From assembly GCF_007833165.1 (NCBI RefSeq), contig NZ_VOBQ01000008.1, positions 62,001 to 126,000 of the forward strand: a DNA stretch of 64,000 nt, given 5' to 3'. Shown piece after piece: positions 44,169 to 52,958 of the stretch. The translations under genes were made by a program, and so were the position numbers. Positions within the stretch are counted from its first letter, which is position 1. Every line of letters begins with the position of its first letter. The notes beneath the pieces are model-generated. The model had not been told where the DNA came from. It did not search any database and worked only from the letters and a program-made list of their open reading frames with translations. The stretch comes from Caenimonas sedimenti. Lineage in GTDB: Bacteria; Pseudomonadota; Gammaproteobacteria; Burkholderiales; Burkholderiaceae_C.

Positions 44169-44957
44169 TCAGACGAATCGAATACCGACGCTGCCCAAAT
44201 GCTGCACTTTCAGTGTGATGCTGTCGCCCGCCTGCACCGCCACCGCCTCGGTGATGCCACCCGACAACACCAGGCTGCCGGCCGGCAGTCCCTGGTCGCG
44301 CGTGGCCAGGTGGTTGATCAGCATCGCGACCGCCGCGGCCGGGTGACCGACCACCGCCGCGCCGGCACCGAAGGCCACCGGCACGCCGTTCTTCTCAAGC
44401 ACGATGCCCAGCGTGCGCAGGTCCAGATCCTGCGCGCTGGCGATGCGCCCGCCGACCACGAAGCGCGATGCCGAGGTGTTGTCGGCGATCACGCTCCTGG
44501 CGTCGAACTTGAAGTCGCGGTAGCGGCTGTCGATGACCTCGATGCCGGGCAGCACGAAGTCGCAGGCTGCCAGCACCATGCCGATGTGGCAGCCCGGGCC
44601 CTTGAGCACCGTCTTGGTGACGAAGCAGATCTCGGGCTCGACCTTCGGGTGGATCAGCTCGCTGACCTTGACCGCGCCGCCCTCGGGCACGGTGAACTCG
44701 TCGACCAGGAAACCGAACACCGGCTCGCTGACGCCCATCTGCTTCATCTTGGCGTGGGCCGTAAGCCCGGCCTTGTAGCCGACGACGCGCGCGCCGCGCC
44801 CGATCTTGCGCTTCAGGATCGCGTCCTGGACTGCGTAGGCGTCTTCCCAGTCCATGCCGGGGTGTTCGTCGGTGATCTTGGGCGTGTCGCGCGCCTCGAG
44901 CTGGCAGCGTTCGAGGTGCTCGGCCAGGCCGGCGATGGTGTCGGGGTCGAGTTGCAT
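44169..44957 (-). CDS. dmpH: 4-oxalocrotonate decarboxylase (DmpH/XylI)
   Basis: This 262-residue member of the fumarylacetoacetate-hydratase-like family matches DmpH/XylI rather than the hydratase: VVGYKAGLTAHAKMKQMGV, VFGFLVDEF, LIHPKVEPEICFVTK, GPGCHIGMVLAACDFVLPGIE and IASAQDLDLRTLGIVLEKNG. It decarboxylates 2-oxohex-3-enedioate to 2-hydroxypenta-2,4-dienoate and works in a complex with DmpE. It is the last gene of the meta set. Its substrate is normally made by DmpC and DmpI, neither of which is in the window. Confidence 0.92.
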   Translation of the reverse strand: MQLDPDTIAGLAEHLERCQLEARDTPKITDEHPGMDWEDAYAVQDAILKRKIGRGARVVGYKAGLTAHAKMKQMGVSEPVFGFLVDEFTVPEGGAVKVSELIHPKVEPEICFVTKTVLKGPGCHIGMVLAACDFVLPGIEVIDSRYRDFKFDARSVIADNTSASRFVVGGRIASAQDLDLRTLGIVLEKNGVPVAFGAGAAVVGHPAAAVAMLINHLATRDQGLPAGSLVLSGGITEAVAVQAGDSITLKVQHLGSVGIRFV

Positions 44958-44968
44958 TGCCCGTCCCC

Positions 44969-46012
44969 TCAGGCCGCCAGGCGTCCGGCACCTGCGCGCT
45001 CGCGGGCCATCGTCATCGCTGTGTCCTCGATCATGTCTTCCTGGCCCCCGACCATGCCGCGCCGCCCTAGTTCGACGAGCAGGTCGCGGGCCGGTATGCC
45101 GTACTTCTGGCCGGCGCGCTTGGCGAACAGCAGAAAGCTAGAGTAGACGCCGGCATAACCCAGCGTCAGCGAGTCGCGGTCGATGCGGATGACGTGGTCC
45201 ATGATCGGCACCACCAGGTCTTCGGCCACGTCCTGGATCTTGAACACGTCGACGCCGGTGGCGATGCCCATGCGGTCGCACACCGCGACGAACACCTCCA
45301 TCGGCGTATTGCCGGCACCGGCGCCGAGCCCGGCGGCGGCCGCGTCTATGCGGTTCGCGCCGCACTCCACGGCGGCGAGCGAGTTGGCAATCCCCATCGC
45401 CAGGTTGTGGTGGCCGTGAAAGCCCAGTTCGGTCTCCGGCTTGAGCGCTTCGCGCACCGCAGCCAGGCGCGACTTGACGTCGTCGGGCAGCATGTAGCCG
45501 GCCGAGTCGGTGACGTAGATGCAGTTGGCGCCGTAGCCTTCCATCAGCATGGCTTGCTTGACCAGCCCTTCGGGGCTGTTCATGTGCGCCATCATCAAAA
45601 ACCCGACGGTGTCCATCTCCAGCTTGCGCGCCATCGTGATGTGCTGCTCGGAGACATCAGCTTCGGTGGAATGGGTGGCCACACGGATGGTGTGCACGCC
45701 CAGGTCCTTGGCCATGCGCAGGTGATCGACGGTTCCGATGCCGGGGATCAGCAGCGCGCTGACCTTGGCTTGCTTCATAAGCGGAATCACGGTGCCCAGG
45801 TAGGCCTCGTCGGTATGCGCGGGAAAGCCGTAGTTGACGGAGGATCCGCCCAGTCCGTCGCCGTGCGTCACTTCGATCAGCGGCACGCCCGCGGCGTCCA
45901 GGCCGCAGGCGATGCTCTTCATCTGCGCCAGCGTCATCTGGTGGCGCTTGGGATGCATGCCATCGCGCAACGTCATGTCGTGCACCGTGATCTTCTTGCC
46001 TTTGAGCGTCAT
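44969..46012 (-). CDS. dmpG: 4-hydroxy-2-oxovalerate aldolase (DmpG)
   Basis: This 347-residue HMGL-like TIM-barrel aldolase has the N-terminal [16 protein letters not shown], the metal-binding [11 protein letters not shown] motif, and the C-terminal communication domain ending with a Glu/Asp-rich helix and Arg-Ala tail. It splits 4-hydroxy-2-oxovalerate into pyruvate and acetaldehyde and channels the latter to DmpF. The dmpF gene is directly upstream, as expected for the physical complex. Confidence 0.95.
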   Translation of the reverse strand: MTLKGKKITVHDMTLRDGMHPKRHQMTLAQMKSIACGLDAAGVPLIEVTHGDGLGGSSVNYGFPAHTDEAYLGTVIPLMKQAKVSALLIPGIGTVDHLRMAKDLGVHTIRVATHSTEADVSEQHITMARKLEMDTVGFLMMAHMNSPEGLVKQAMLMEGYGANCIYVTDSAGYMLPDDVKSRLAAVREALKPETELGFHGHHNLAMGIANSLAAVECGANRIDAAAAGLGAGAGNTPMEVFVAVCDRMGIATGVDVFKIQDVAEDLVVPIMDHVIRIDRDSLTLGYAGVYSSFLLFAKRAGQKYGIPARDLLVELGRRGMVGGQEDMIEDTAMTMARERAGAGRLAA

Positions 46013-46038
46013 GCCGTGTTCTCCTTGGATGTGGCGGT

Positions 46039-46950
46039 TCAGGCGGCCACGGCTTCGAGCGTGAGCTTGCCGGCCAGCATTGCCTGGGCAAACATCTCGG
46101 CGGTGCGGGCGGCCGCCGCGGTCATGATGTCGAGGTTGCCGGCGTACTTCGGCAGGTAGTCGCCCAGGCCCTCGACTTCGAGGAAGATCGAGACACGCTT
46201 GCCGTCGAATACCGGACCGTTGACGAGCTTGTAGCCGGGCACGTACTTCTGCACCTCCTTGATCATCGCGTGGATCGACGCGGTGATCTTGGGCTGGTCA
46301 GGCTCGCCCTCGGTCAGGCAGTGCACCGTATCGCGCATGATCAGCGGCGGCTCTGCCGGGTTAATGATGATGATGGCCTTGCCCTTTTTCGCGCCGCCGA
46401 CCTTCTCGATCGCGCCCGCCGTGGTGCGGGTGAATTCGTCGATGTTCCTGCGCGTGCCAGGGCCGGCCGAGCGGCTCGACACGGTGGCGACGATCTCGCC
46501 GTAGGCGACCCCCTGCACGCGGCTCACCGCGGCGACCATCGGGATCGTCGCCTGCCCGCCGCAGGTGACCATGTTGACATTCATCTCGCGCTTGCCGACA
46601 TGCTCCTCGAGGTTCACCGGTGGCACGCAGAACGGGCCGATCGCGGCCGGCGTCAGGTCGATCATCATCACCCCGAGCGCATTGAGCTTGCGTGAGTTCT
46701 CGGCATGCACGTAGGCGCTGGTGGCGTCGAAGGCGATTTGCACGCTGTCGGCCTTGACGTGCGGCAGCAGGCCGTCGACGCCCTCGGCAGTGGTCTTGAT
46801 GCCCATCTCGCGGGCCCGCTTCAGGCCGTCGGAGGTGGGGTCGATGCCGACCATCCACACCGGCTCCAGAACCGCGCTGCGCTGCAGCTTGGCCAGCAGG
46901 TCGGTGCCGATGTTGCCGGGCCCGATCAGGGCGCACTTGATCTTCTTCAT
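46039..46950 (-). CDS. dmpF: Acylating acetaldehyde dehydrogenase (DmpF)
   Basis: This 303-residue enzyme has NAD fold [11 protein letters not shown] near 8-18, catalytic cysteine in [10 protein letters not shown] near 130, [15 protein letters not shown] and MRDTVHCL. It converts acetaldehyde, NAD+ and CoA to acetyl-CoA. It forms a bifunctional complex with the aldolase encoded 26 nt downstream. Confidence 0.95.
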   Translation of the reverse strand: MKKIKCALIGPGNIGTDLLAKLQRSAVLEPVWMVGIDPTSDGLKRAREMGIKTTAEGVDGLLPHVKADSVQIAFDATSAYVHAENSRKLNALGVMMIDLTPAAIGPFCVPPVNLEEHVGKREMNVNMVTCGGQATIPMVAAVSRVQGVAYGEIVATVSSRSAGPGTRRNIDEFTRTTAGAIEKVGGAKKGKAIIIINPAEPPLIMRDTVHCLTEGEPDQPKITASIHAMIKEVQKYVPGYKLVNGPVFDGKRVSIFLEVEGLGDYLPKYAGNLDIMTAAAARTAEMFAQAMLAGKLTLEAVAA

Positions 46951-46968
46951 GGCAGGGTACTCTCGGTA

Positions 46969-47751
46969 TCAATGGAAGCGAACCGAGCAGCCGCCGAGGC
47001 CGCCGATCGTGACGCGGAAGTTGTCGCCGGCCTTGGCCGGGAACATCGCGGCCAGCGCACCCGACAGAATGACTTCGCCGGCTTTGAGCGAAATGCCCAG
47101 GCGGCCCAGCGTGTTGGCCAGCCACACCACCGCGTTGACCGGCGACCCGAGCGCCGCGGCGCCGGCGCCGGTGGCGATGATCTCGCCGTTCTTCTCGAGC
47201 ACCATGCCGCAGGTCGACAGGTCGATGCGGCGCGGGTCGACGGCGTTGTCGCCGAGGACGAACACGCCGCAGGACGCGTTGTCAGCCACCGTGTCCTGGA
47301 TCTTGATCTTCCAGTCGCGAATGCGCGAGTCGACGATCTCGAAGCACGGCATCACGCATTCGGTGGCCGCCAGCACGTCGGCGTTGCTCAGCCCCGGGCC
47401 CATCAGGCTGCGCTTGAGGATGAACGCGATCTCGCCTTCGGCCTTGGGCTGGATCAGCGTGGACATCGCGATCGATTCGCCCTGCGCCACGATCATGCCG
47501 TCGAGCATGTAGCCGAAGTCGGGCTGGAACACGCCCAGCATGTTCATCACCGCCGCGCTGGTCACGCCGATCTTCTTGCCGACCACGCGCTCACCGGCCT
47601 CCAGGCGCCGCGCCAGCATGCGCTGCTGGACGAGGTAGGCGTCGGCGATGGTGATGTCGGCGTGCCGGTTCGTCAGCGGCTCGACGACACTGCAGCCGCG
47701 CAAGGCGGCGTAGAGCTCGTCGCCGAGGGCTTCGATGAGTGGCTGGTCCAT
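46969..47751 (-). CDS. dmpE: 2-hydroxypenta-2,4-dienoate (2-oxopent-4-enoate) hydratase (DmpE)
   Basis: This 260-residue hydratase has VVGKKIGVTSAAV, QPDFGYMLDGM, EGEIAFILKRSLMGPGLSN and the block WKIKIQDTVADNASCGVFVLG, nearly identical to known DmpE/XylJ. It adds water to give 4-hydroxy-2-oxovalerate, the substrate of the aldolase. It is a sister of the decarboxylase at 44169 but clearly of the other subgroup. Confidence 0.95.
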   Translation of the reverse strand: MDQPLIEALGDELYAALRGCSVVEPLTNRHADITIADAYLVQQRMLARRLEAGERVVGKKIGVTSAAVMNMLGVFQPDFGYMLDGMIVAQGESIAMSTLIQPKAEGEIAFILKRSLMGPGLSNADVLAATECVMPCFEIVDSRIRDWKIKIQDTVADNASCGVFVLGDNAVDPRRIDLSTCGMVLEKNGEIIATGAGAAALGSPVNAVVWLANTLGRLGISLKAGEVILSGALAAMFPAKAGDNFRVTIGGLGGCSVRFH

Positions 47752-47758
47752 CTGCAGC

Positions 47759-48703
47759 TCAGGTGTAGACCTCGGTGAACGAGCCCGGCAGCACGCCGGT
47801 GTGATAGAAGATTCCGCGCCCCACCTCGTCCTCGGTCCACGTGGTCACGGGCCGGTCCGGCTGGGCCTGGTAGCCCAGGCCAGCGAAGGTCTCGTTGCGG
47901 TTGCCGCTGGGATCAAAGAAGTAGATCGTTTCGCCACGGGTGATGCCGTGGCGTGTGGGCGCAATGTCAATGCGGACCTTGTTCTTCGCCATCACGTCGC
48001 CGGCTTTGAGAATGTCGTGCCAGGAGTCGAGGAAGAACGAGATGTGGTGCAGGCCCGGGGTCGGGCCGCCGACAAACGCGATGTCGTGGGGCTTGCTCGA
48101 GCACGAGACGAACGAGGCCAGCTGGAACGCACCCTCCGGCCCCACGGTGATCTGCTCGGTCTGGAAGAAGCCGAGAACGTCAATGAAGAACTTGGTGTTC
48201 TCGGCCACCTTGTTGATGCCTTGACCCGGGTCGAACGGGCACATCAGCAGAACGTGGTCGAGCCAGTGCGCGCCGGCCCCCTTGAGGCCATCAGGCCAGG
48301 GGTCCGGGTTCACGGAGCCGACTTCGGTGCCCACGCATTCCTTCATCGCATACAGCCGCATGTCGTGGCCGCTGGGCAGCGTGAACTGCAGCATTCGGCC
48401 GGTCGAGGGCAGCGTGCCTTCGCGCAACACCTTGGTCTTGATGCCGCTGGCCTCGACCTTTATCTTCAGGACATCCAGGTCGGCATCGCTCTTGACCTTG
48501 TAGGCCACATGATTGAAGCCCGCCTGGTCGGACGGTGTCAGTATCACGGAGTACTTGTCCCACTCGTCCCAGCACTTCAGGTACACGTTGCCGTGCTTGT
48601 CTTCCATCGTCTTCTTCATGCCAAGCACGTTCTCGTAGTGCTTCACGGCGGCGGCCAGGTCCATCACCTTGATGCTGACATGCCCGATTCTCATCACGTT
48701 CAT
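47759..48703 (-). CDS. dmpB: Catechol 2,3-dioxygenase (DmpB/XylE-type)
   Basis: This is a 314-residue extradiol enzyme. The Fe(II) ligands are His150 (HWLDHVLLM), His220 (GLHHISF) and Glu271 (NRNETF), the standard spacing of XylE/DmpB. It opens catechol to 2-hydroxymuconic semialdehyde. The ATG at 48703 overlaps the ferredoxin stop and uses an AAGGAG lying inside the ferredoxin gene. Open frame further upstream is shadow. The XylT-like ferredoxin immediately upstream is the usual reactivation partner. Confidence 0.95.
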   Translation of the reverse strand: MNVMRIGHVSIKVMDLAAAVKHYENVLGMKKTMEDKHGNVYLKCWDEWDKYSVILTPSDQAGFNHVAYKVKSDADLDVLKIKVEASGIKTKVLREGTLPSTGRMLQFTLPSGHDMRLYAMKECVGTEVGSVNPDPWPDGLKGAGAHWLDHVLLMCPFDPGQGINKVAENTKFFIDVLGFFQTEQITVGPEGAFQLASFVSCSSKPHDIAFVGGPTPGLHHISFFLDSWHDILKAGDVMAKNKVRIDIAPTRHGITRGETIYFFDPSGNRNETFAGLGYQAQPDRPVTTWTEDEVGRGIFYHTGVLPGSFTEVYT

Positions 48704-49125
48704 TTCATGTCTCCTTGAGATTGATTCGTTTCGTCCGCCGGGCCGCTTCGGAACGAAGCGCCGGCACCCCACTGAAAGCCGAGCGCCTTCTTCAGCTTGC
48801 CCACCACCTCGACCTCGACGCACTGGAGCGGTGACACCCGGCAGGCCAGGCAGACTCCGCGCGCCTCTTCCTCGGCCGACACATGCGCGCGGCTCATCGC
48901 ACCCACCTTGCGCACGCTACCCACGCATACGCTGATCTTGCAGACGCCACAGCCCCCATTCACGCAGCCAACGGGAATGCCCTTGCGGCCAAGCCTCACC
49001 ATGCCCTGCAGCAGCGTCTCCGATTCGGTGCAGTCGTACGACTCCCCGGTCTGCCTGAGACGAACGAGATGCCGGCATGCAGTGACGGACGCCGCAGCAC
49101 TGGACATGGCTTGAGTCCGGTCCAT
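48700..49125 (-). CDS. dmpQ: Plant-type [2Fe-2S] ferredoxin, XylT/DmpQ-like
   Basis: This 141-residue ferredoxin has the cluster motif [10 protein letters not shown] (Cys-x4-Cys-x2-Cys) followed by CLACR. XylT-type ferredoxins re-reduce the iron of catechol 2,3-dioxygenase after inactivation, and this gene overlaps that gene by 4 nt. It is longer than the usual ~110 residues because of an N-terminal extension and a C-terminal tail. The start could be the ATG at 49125 or the one at 49107; neither has a strong ribosome site. Confidence 0.85.
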   Translation of the reverse strand: MDRTQAMSSAAASVTACRHLVRLRQTGESYDCTESETLLQGMVRLGRKGIPVGCVNGGCGVCKISVCVGSVRKVGAMSRAHVSAEEEARGVCLACRVSPLQCVEVEVVGKLKKALGFQWGAGASFRSGPADETNQSQGDMK

Positions 49126-49132
49126 CGCGCGC

Positions 49133-49972
49133 TCAGGCTGCGTCGGCCTCGGCCAGGAAATTGCCGACGAGTTGGGCGAAGCGCTGCGCGTGCTCGATCT
49201 GGGTCCAGTGACCGCAGCAGCCGTACACATGGAGCTGCGAACGCAGGATCAGCTGCGACAGCCGGATCGAATTCGAGAGCGGCAGCACCTGATCTTCTCG
49301 GCCATGGATGATCAAGGTCTCGTGTGGCAGCTTCCGAATGTCTTCGTCACGGCTGGTCAGCGATTCGACCCAGCGCTGCCGCGGTGCCGGAAACATCGCG
49401 GCATACGATTCCTGGAAGCCCGGGCGCTTGCTCGCCTCGTAGCGCAGCCGGGCCAGTTCGTCGCTCACCAGATTGCGGTCATAGGCAAACCAGTCCATGA
49501 CCTTGCGCATGTTGTCCATCGACGGTGTGTAGCCCCAGATCGCGTCGAGCGCGGGAGTCAGCTCGAAGTTCACACCGGCGGCGCCCATCAGCACGAGACG
49601 GCGCACCCGCTCGGGGTGGCGAATCGCGAGCGCAAGCGACAACGCTCCGCCGAACGAGTTGCCCACCAGGTCGACCTGCGCCAGATCGAGGGCGTCGATC
49701 AGCCCGACCGCCTGCTCGATCCAGCCATCCATCGTGTAAGTCGCGCCGGGTGGGCGGTCGGTGAACCCGAACCCGGCCATGTCGGGCGCGACGACACGGC
49801 GGTCCTTTGCCAGTTCGGGCATCACCAGGCGCCAGTTCGCGTAAGCACTGACACCCGGACCGGACCCGTGGATCATCAGCACCGGAAAGCCCCGGCCAAC
49901 ATCGTGATAGTTGGTCCGCAAGCCGGCGGCGACAATGCTCTTGCCGATCTCCGGAGATGGAGGTGTAGTCAT
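49133..49972 (-). CDS. dmpD: 2-hydroxymuconic semialdehyde hydrolase (DmpD/XylF-like)
   Basis: This 279-residue alpha/beta hydrolase has LMIHGSGPGVSAYANWR near 32-48, nucleophile GNSFGG with Ser106, acid in GREDQVLP and His in YGCCGHWTQIE. These are the DmpD/XylF hallmarks. It hydrolyses the ring-cleavage product of catechol (or of an alkylcatechol) to 2-hydroxypentadienoate plus a carboxylic acid. It is the first gene of the long minus-strand series, divergent from the GntR regulator. Confidence 0.92.
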   Translation of the reverse strand: MTTPPSPEIGKSIVAAGLRTNYHDVGRGFPVLMIHGSGPGVSAYANWRLVMPELAKDRRVVAPDMAGFGFTDRPPGATYTMDGWIEQAVGLIDALDLAQVDLVGNSFGGALSLALAIRHPERVRRLVLMGAAGVNFELTPALDAIWGYTPSMDNMRKVMDWFAYDRNLVSDELARLRYEASKRPGFQESYAAMFPAPRQRWVESLTSRDEDIRKLPHETLIIHGREDQVLPLSNSIRLSQLILRSQLHVYGCCGHWTQIEHAQRFAQLVGNFLAEADAA

Positions 49973-50177
49973 TGGAACCTGATCAAGAAGTACGGCATGT
50001 CAAGTGGCCAGCGCCGTCAGGGACGGGCTTGGTTTTCGGGATGATTTGAAATCAATATCGAGATTCTTGCAAATACTTGTATTTATTGTTCATGGTGTAA
50101 ACCCGCTATTTCATCGAGATTTTTCTCTTAGAATCGTCCAGTTCGCGACAGTCCACTTTCAAACCCACTTTTCCTCC
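49973..50177. promoter_or_regulatory. Divergent regulatory region between dmpD-like operon and GntR regulator
   Basis: This AT-rich 205-base region contains the perfect inverted repeat AAATAC-TT-GTATTT at 50071-50084, a good candidate for the FCD-type GntR repressor encoded next to it. It also holds two copies of an ATCGAGATT word, AATATCGAGATT at 50054-50065 and ATCGAGATTT at 50113-50122. Related words occur at 20331 and 31621. Promoters in both directions are expected; exact -35/-10 elements are not assigned. Confidence 0.55.
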
Positions 50178-50885
50178 ATGTCACTCGCCGACGCTGACGT
50201 CCTCCAAACCCGTGATGCCGGAGATGAGCCGCGAACACTGATCGAGACGGCTTACCGCCAACTGCGCCGAGACATCATTGACGGGAGCCACCCGGCCGGG
50301 AAAAAGCTGCGCGTCGAGCACCTGAAGGCGAACTACCAGGTCAGTGCCGGGACGCTGCGCGAGGCGCTGGCGCTGTTGGTGTCCGATTCCCTGGTCATGG
50401 CGCAAGGCCAGCGCGGATTCAGCGTCGCGCCGATGTCGCTCGCCGACCTCGAAGACTTGACTCGCATGCGCGTCATGCTCGAATGCGAGGCGGTACGCGA
50501 AAGCATCGCACTCGGCAAGGATGACTGGGAGGCGAGTGTCGTCAGCGCGTTTCACAAGCTGTCGTTGGCCGAGCAACGCTTGCGTATCGACCCCAAGGGC
50601 GCGTTCGACGACTGGGAGGGCTGCAACCGCCAGTTCCATGAGGCGCTGGTGGGAGCCTGCAAGTCGCGCTGGATGCTCAAGTTTCGCAGCCTGCTGTACC
50701 AGCAGTCCGAACGTTATCGCCGCGTCTCAGCGATCAAGGGGCCGCCGCCTGTCGAGGTACACGATGAGCATCGGGCCATCTTCGACGCGGTGATGGCACG
50801 CAACGCCGACCTCGCCGGGGCCGTGCTGACGGCGCACGTTCACCGGGCGCTCACGGTGATCCGCAAGGGCGGCCTGCTCAAATGA
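50178..50885 (+). CDS. GntR-family (FCD subfamily) transcriptional regulator
   Basis: This 235-residue regulator has winged-helix region TAYRQLRRDIIDGSHPAG, then VSAGTLREALALLVSDSLV, near residues 22-75. The all-helical FCD ligand domain has LEDLTRMRVMLECEAVR, CNRQFHEALVGAC, and EHRAIFDAVMARN with conserved metal-binding Asp/His positions. The ATG at 50178 gives the normal domain start; the frame is open further upstream through the AT-rich promoter. It is divergent from the meta-pathway operon and coupled to the reductase gene (ATGA). It is probably the pathway repressor, responding to an aromatic acid or intermediate. Confidence 0.9.
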   Translation: MSLADADVLQTRDAGDEPRTLIETAYRQLRRDIIDGSHPAGKKLRVEHLKANYQVSAGTLREALALLVSDSLVMAQGQRGFSVAPMSLADLEDLTRMRVMLECEAVRESIALGKDDWEASVVSAFHKLSLAEQRLRIDPKGAFDDWEGCNRQFHEALVGACKSRWMLKFRSLLYQQSERYRRVSAIKGPPPVEVHDEHRAIFDAVMARNADLAGAVLTAHVHRALTVIRKGGLLK

Positions 50886-52108
50886 CCGCCGGTGCGCCGC
50901 ACGGCCCCGTGGTCGTGCTGGGTGGCGGCCTGGCCGCCGTGTCGTTCGCCGGCGGCTTGCGCTCAGGAGGGTTCGAGGGCGGCATAGTCGTTGTCAGTGA
51001 TGAAGTCGAACCTCCCTACGACCGACCGCCACTGTCCAAGGAGTTCCAGCGCGAAGGCCTCCCCGACAAGATCCGTCTCGATCTGAGCCGCGCGCGCGAC
51101 GTCGAATGGCTGCGCGGCACGCCGGCGTGCAAGATCGATACGCAGCGCCGCGAAGTGCTGCTGGCCGACGACCGCAGGTTCGGCTACGGGGCCCTGGTAT
51201 TCGCCACCGGCGCATCGCCCCGTCGCCTGCCGGCGCTGCAAGATGCGACCCTGCCCGTCATCACGCTGCGCACCCTGGACGACGCGCAGCGCATTCGCGC
51301 CGGGCTAGGTCCAGGTGCCCGGCTGGTGGTGGTCGGCGGCGGCGTGATCGGGCTCGAACTCGCGGCCACCGCGCGCGGCCTCGGCGCCTCGGTTACCGTG
51401 ATCGAAGCTCTCGATCGGCTGATGAATCGCTGCGCCTCGACAACCCTCGCAAAGGTGGTCGCCCAGTCGCACCTCGACCATGGCGTGGACATCCGTCTGG
51501 GTCGTCAGGTGATGGGCTTCGAGGGCCCCGCGATCGTGCTCGACGACGGCGCCCGGGTGGAAGCCGACCTGGTGGTCGTGGGCATCGGCGTCGTCGCCAA
51601 CGACGAACTGGCGCGCGCCGCCGACATTGCCTGCGACGACGGCATCTTCGTCGATCGCCTCGGCCGCACGACTTGTCCCGGCGTCTACGCCATCGGTGAC
51701 GTGACCCGCCAACGCAACCCGATCAGCGGGCGCTTCGAACGCATCGAGACCTGGTCGAACGCCCAGAATCAGGGGCTGGCTGCAGCGCGCACCTTGCTGG
51801 ACCCGACGGCGGCGCCCTACGCCGACATCCCCTGGTACTGGTCGGACCAATACGATTTGCGCCTCCAGGTGGCTGGTGTTTCGATGGGCGACGAGGAGAT
51901 TGTGCGCGGCGAAGCAGTACCAGGCGCGAAGTTCTCGCTGATCCAGTTGCATCGCGGTCGCGCGGTCGGCGTGACCTGCATGAACAACGTGCGTGAATTC
52001 TCGTCGCTCAAGCGACTGCTGGGCAGCGTGCCGCTGCCGGATCGCGCCGCGCTCGCCGACCCCGGCACGGATCTGCGCAAGCTGCTGGCGCCGCCGATGG
52101 CGCGGTGA
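50882..52108 (+). CDS. NAD(P)H:ferredoxin reductase of the Rieske oxygenase system (BphA4-like)
   Basis: This 408-residue FAD protein has an FAD-binding fold near the N-terminus (VVVLGGGLAAVSFAGGLR), DRPPLSKEF, a second NAD fold VVVGGGVIGLELAA, and the GVYAIGDVTRQ FAD segment. It transfers electrons from NADH to a ferredoxin and thence to oxygenases. It is the only such reductase in the window, about 32 kb from the only Rieske ferredoxin gene, so all four RHOs may depend on it. It overlaps the regulator gene by 4 nt. Confidence 0.9.
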   Translation: MTAGAPHGPVVVLGGGLAAVSFAGGLRSGGFEGGIVVVSDEVEPPYDRPPLSKEFQREGLPDKIRLDLSRARDVEWLRGTPACKIDTQRREVLLADDRRFGYGALVFATGASPRRLPALQDATLPVITLRTLDDAQRIRAGLGPGARLVVVGGGVIGLELAATARGLGASVTVIEALDRLMNRCASTTLAKVVAQSHLDHGVDIRLGRQVMGFEGPAIVLDDGARVEADLVVVGIGVVANDELARAADIACDDGIFVDRLGRTTCPGVYAIGDVTRQRNPISGRFERIETWSNAQNQGLAAARTLLDPTAAPYADIPWYWSDQYDLRLQVAGVSMGDEEIVRGEAVPGAKFSLIQLHRGRAVGVTCMNNVREFSSLKRLLGSVPLPDRAALADPGTDLRKLLAPPMAR

Positions 52109-52143
52109 GACTGAGCCGCCTGCCGTGCAGAGAGCGAGACACG

Positions 52144-52910
52144 ATGATCAGATTCGACGCGAGCGATGGCGTGGCCGAGATCCTGCTGGACAACCCACCG
52201 GTCAATGCCATCACAGATGCCTTGATGGACGCGCTGATGGCGGCCCTGCGCGAGGCCGGCAGCGATCCGCCGTGCGCGCCATCGTTCTGGGCAGTGCCGT
52301 GCCGGGCCGCTTTTGCGCCGGGTTGGACCTGCCCCGGTTAAAGGACAGTTCACCCGCCGAAGTGCATGCCAGCGTGGGCCGGCTGTACGCGCAACTGTTC
52401 GAACTGCAGTCCGGCCTGCCCGAGCCGACGATCGCTGCCATCAGCGGTGCCGTGCGCGGTGGCGGCATGTCGATCGCGATCACCTGCGACATGCTGGTCG
52501 CCGCCGACGATGCCAGCTTCGGCTACCCCGAGATGGAGGTCGGGCTGCTGCCCGCGATCCACTACACCCACCTGCCGCGCATCGTCGGCCGCTACCGCGC
52601 CTTCGATCTGCTGTTACCGGCCGCGACTTCGATGCCCGCGAGGCCATGGCTCTGGGGCTCGTCAGCCGCACCGCGCCCGTAGCGCAGGTGCTGGGTGAAG
52701 CCCACCGCCTGGGCCCAGGTCTTCGCCGGGAAGTCGCCGGCATTGATGAAACTGGGCAAGGCCGCCTTCACGCGCGCCACCGACAACGGCTATCGCCAGG
52801 GCGCGGCCAGCGCGGTCGATCTGTTGTCGACCGTCTTCGGCACCGACGACTGCCGCGAAGGGCTGGCTGCATTCGCCGCCAAGCGCAGGCCGGTATGGGG
52901 CACCGACTGA
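52144..52910 (+). pseudogene. Enoyl-CoA hydratase/isomerase pseudogene with three frameshifts
   Basis: A crotonase-family sequence of about 255 codons is readable only by changing frame three times. The first part is MIRFDASDGVAEILLDNPPVN and onwards in one frame. A net loss of one base near 52270 leads into RAIVLGSAVPGRFCAGLDLP and the GAVRGGGMSIAITCDML core. Another lost base near 52615 leads into TGRDFDAREAMALGLVSRTA. A gained base near 52705 restores AWAQVFAGKSPALMKLGKAAFT to the end. No intact product is possible. It follows the reductase gene by 35 nt. Sequencing indels could also cause this; neighbouring genes are intact. Confidence 0.85.
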
Positions 52911-52958
52911 CGCGGCGGCGGGCGCAACGAACGTTCGCTCTCCAACCAGCGCTCGGTA

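Noticed and set aside
52928-52937. Perfect palindrome CGAACGTTCG between the crotonase pseudogene and the alpha/beta hydrolase
   Set aside because: Ten bases with no loop and in a convergent gap. It could be chance, and neither a terminator nor an operator can be supported.
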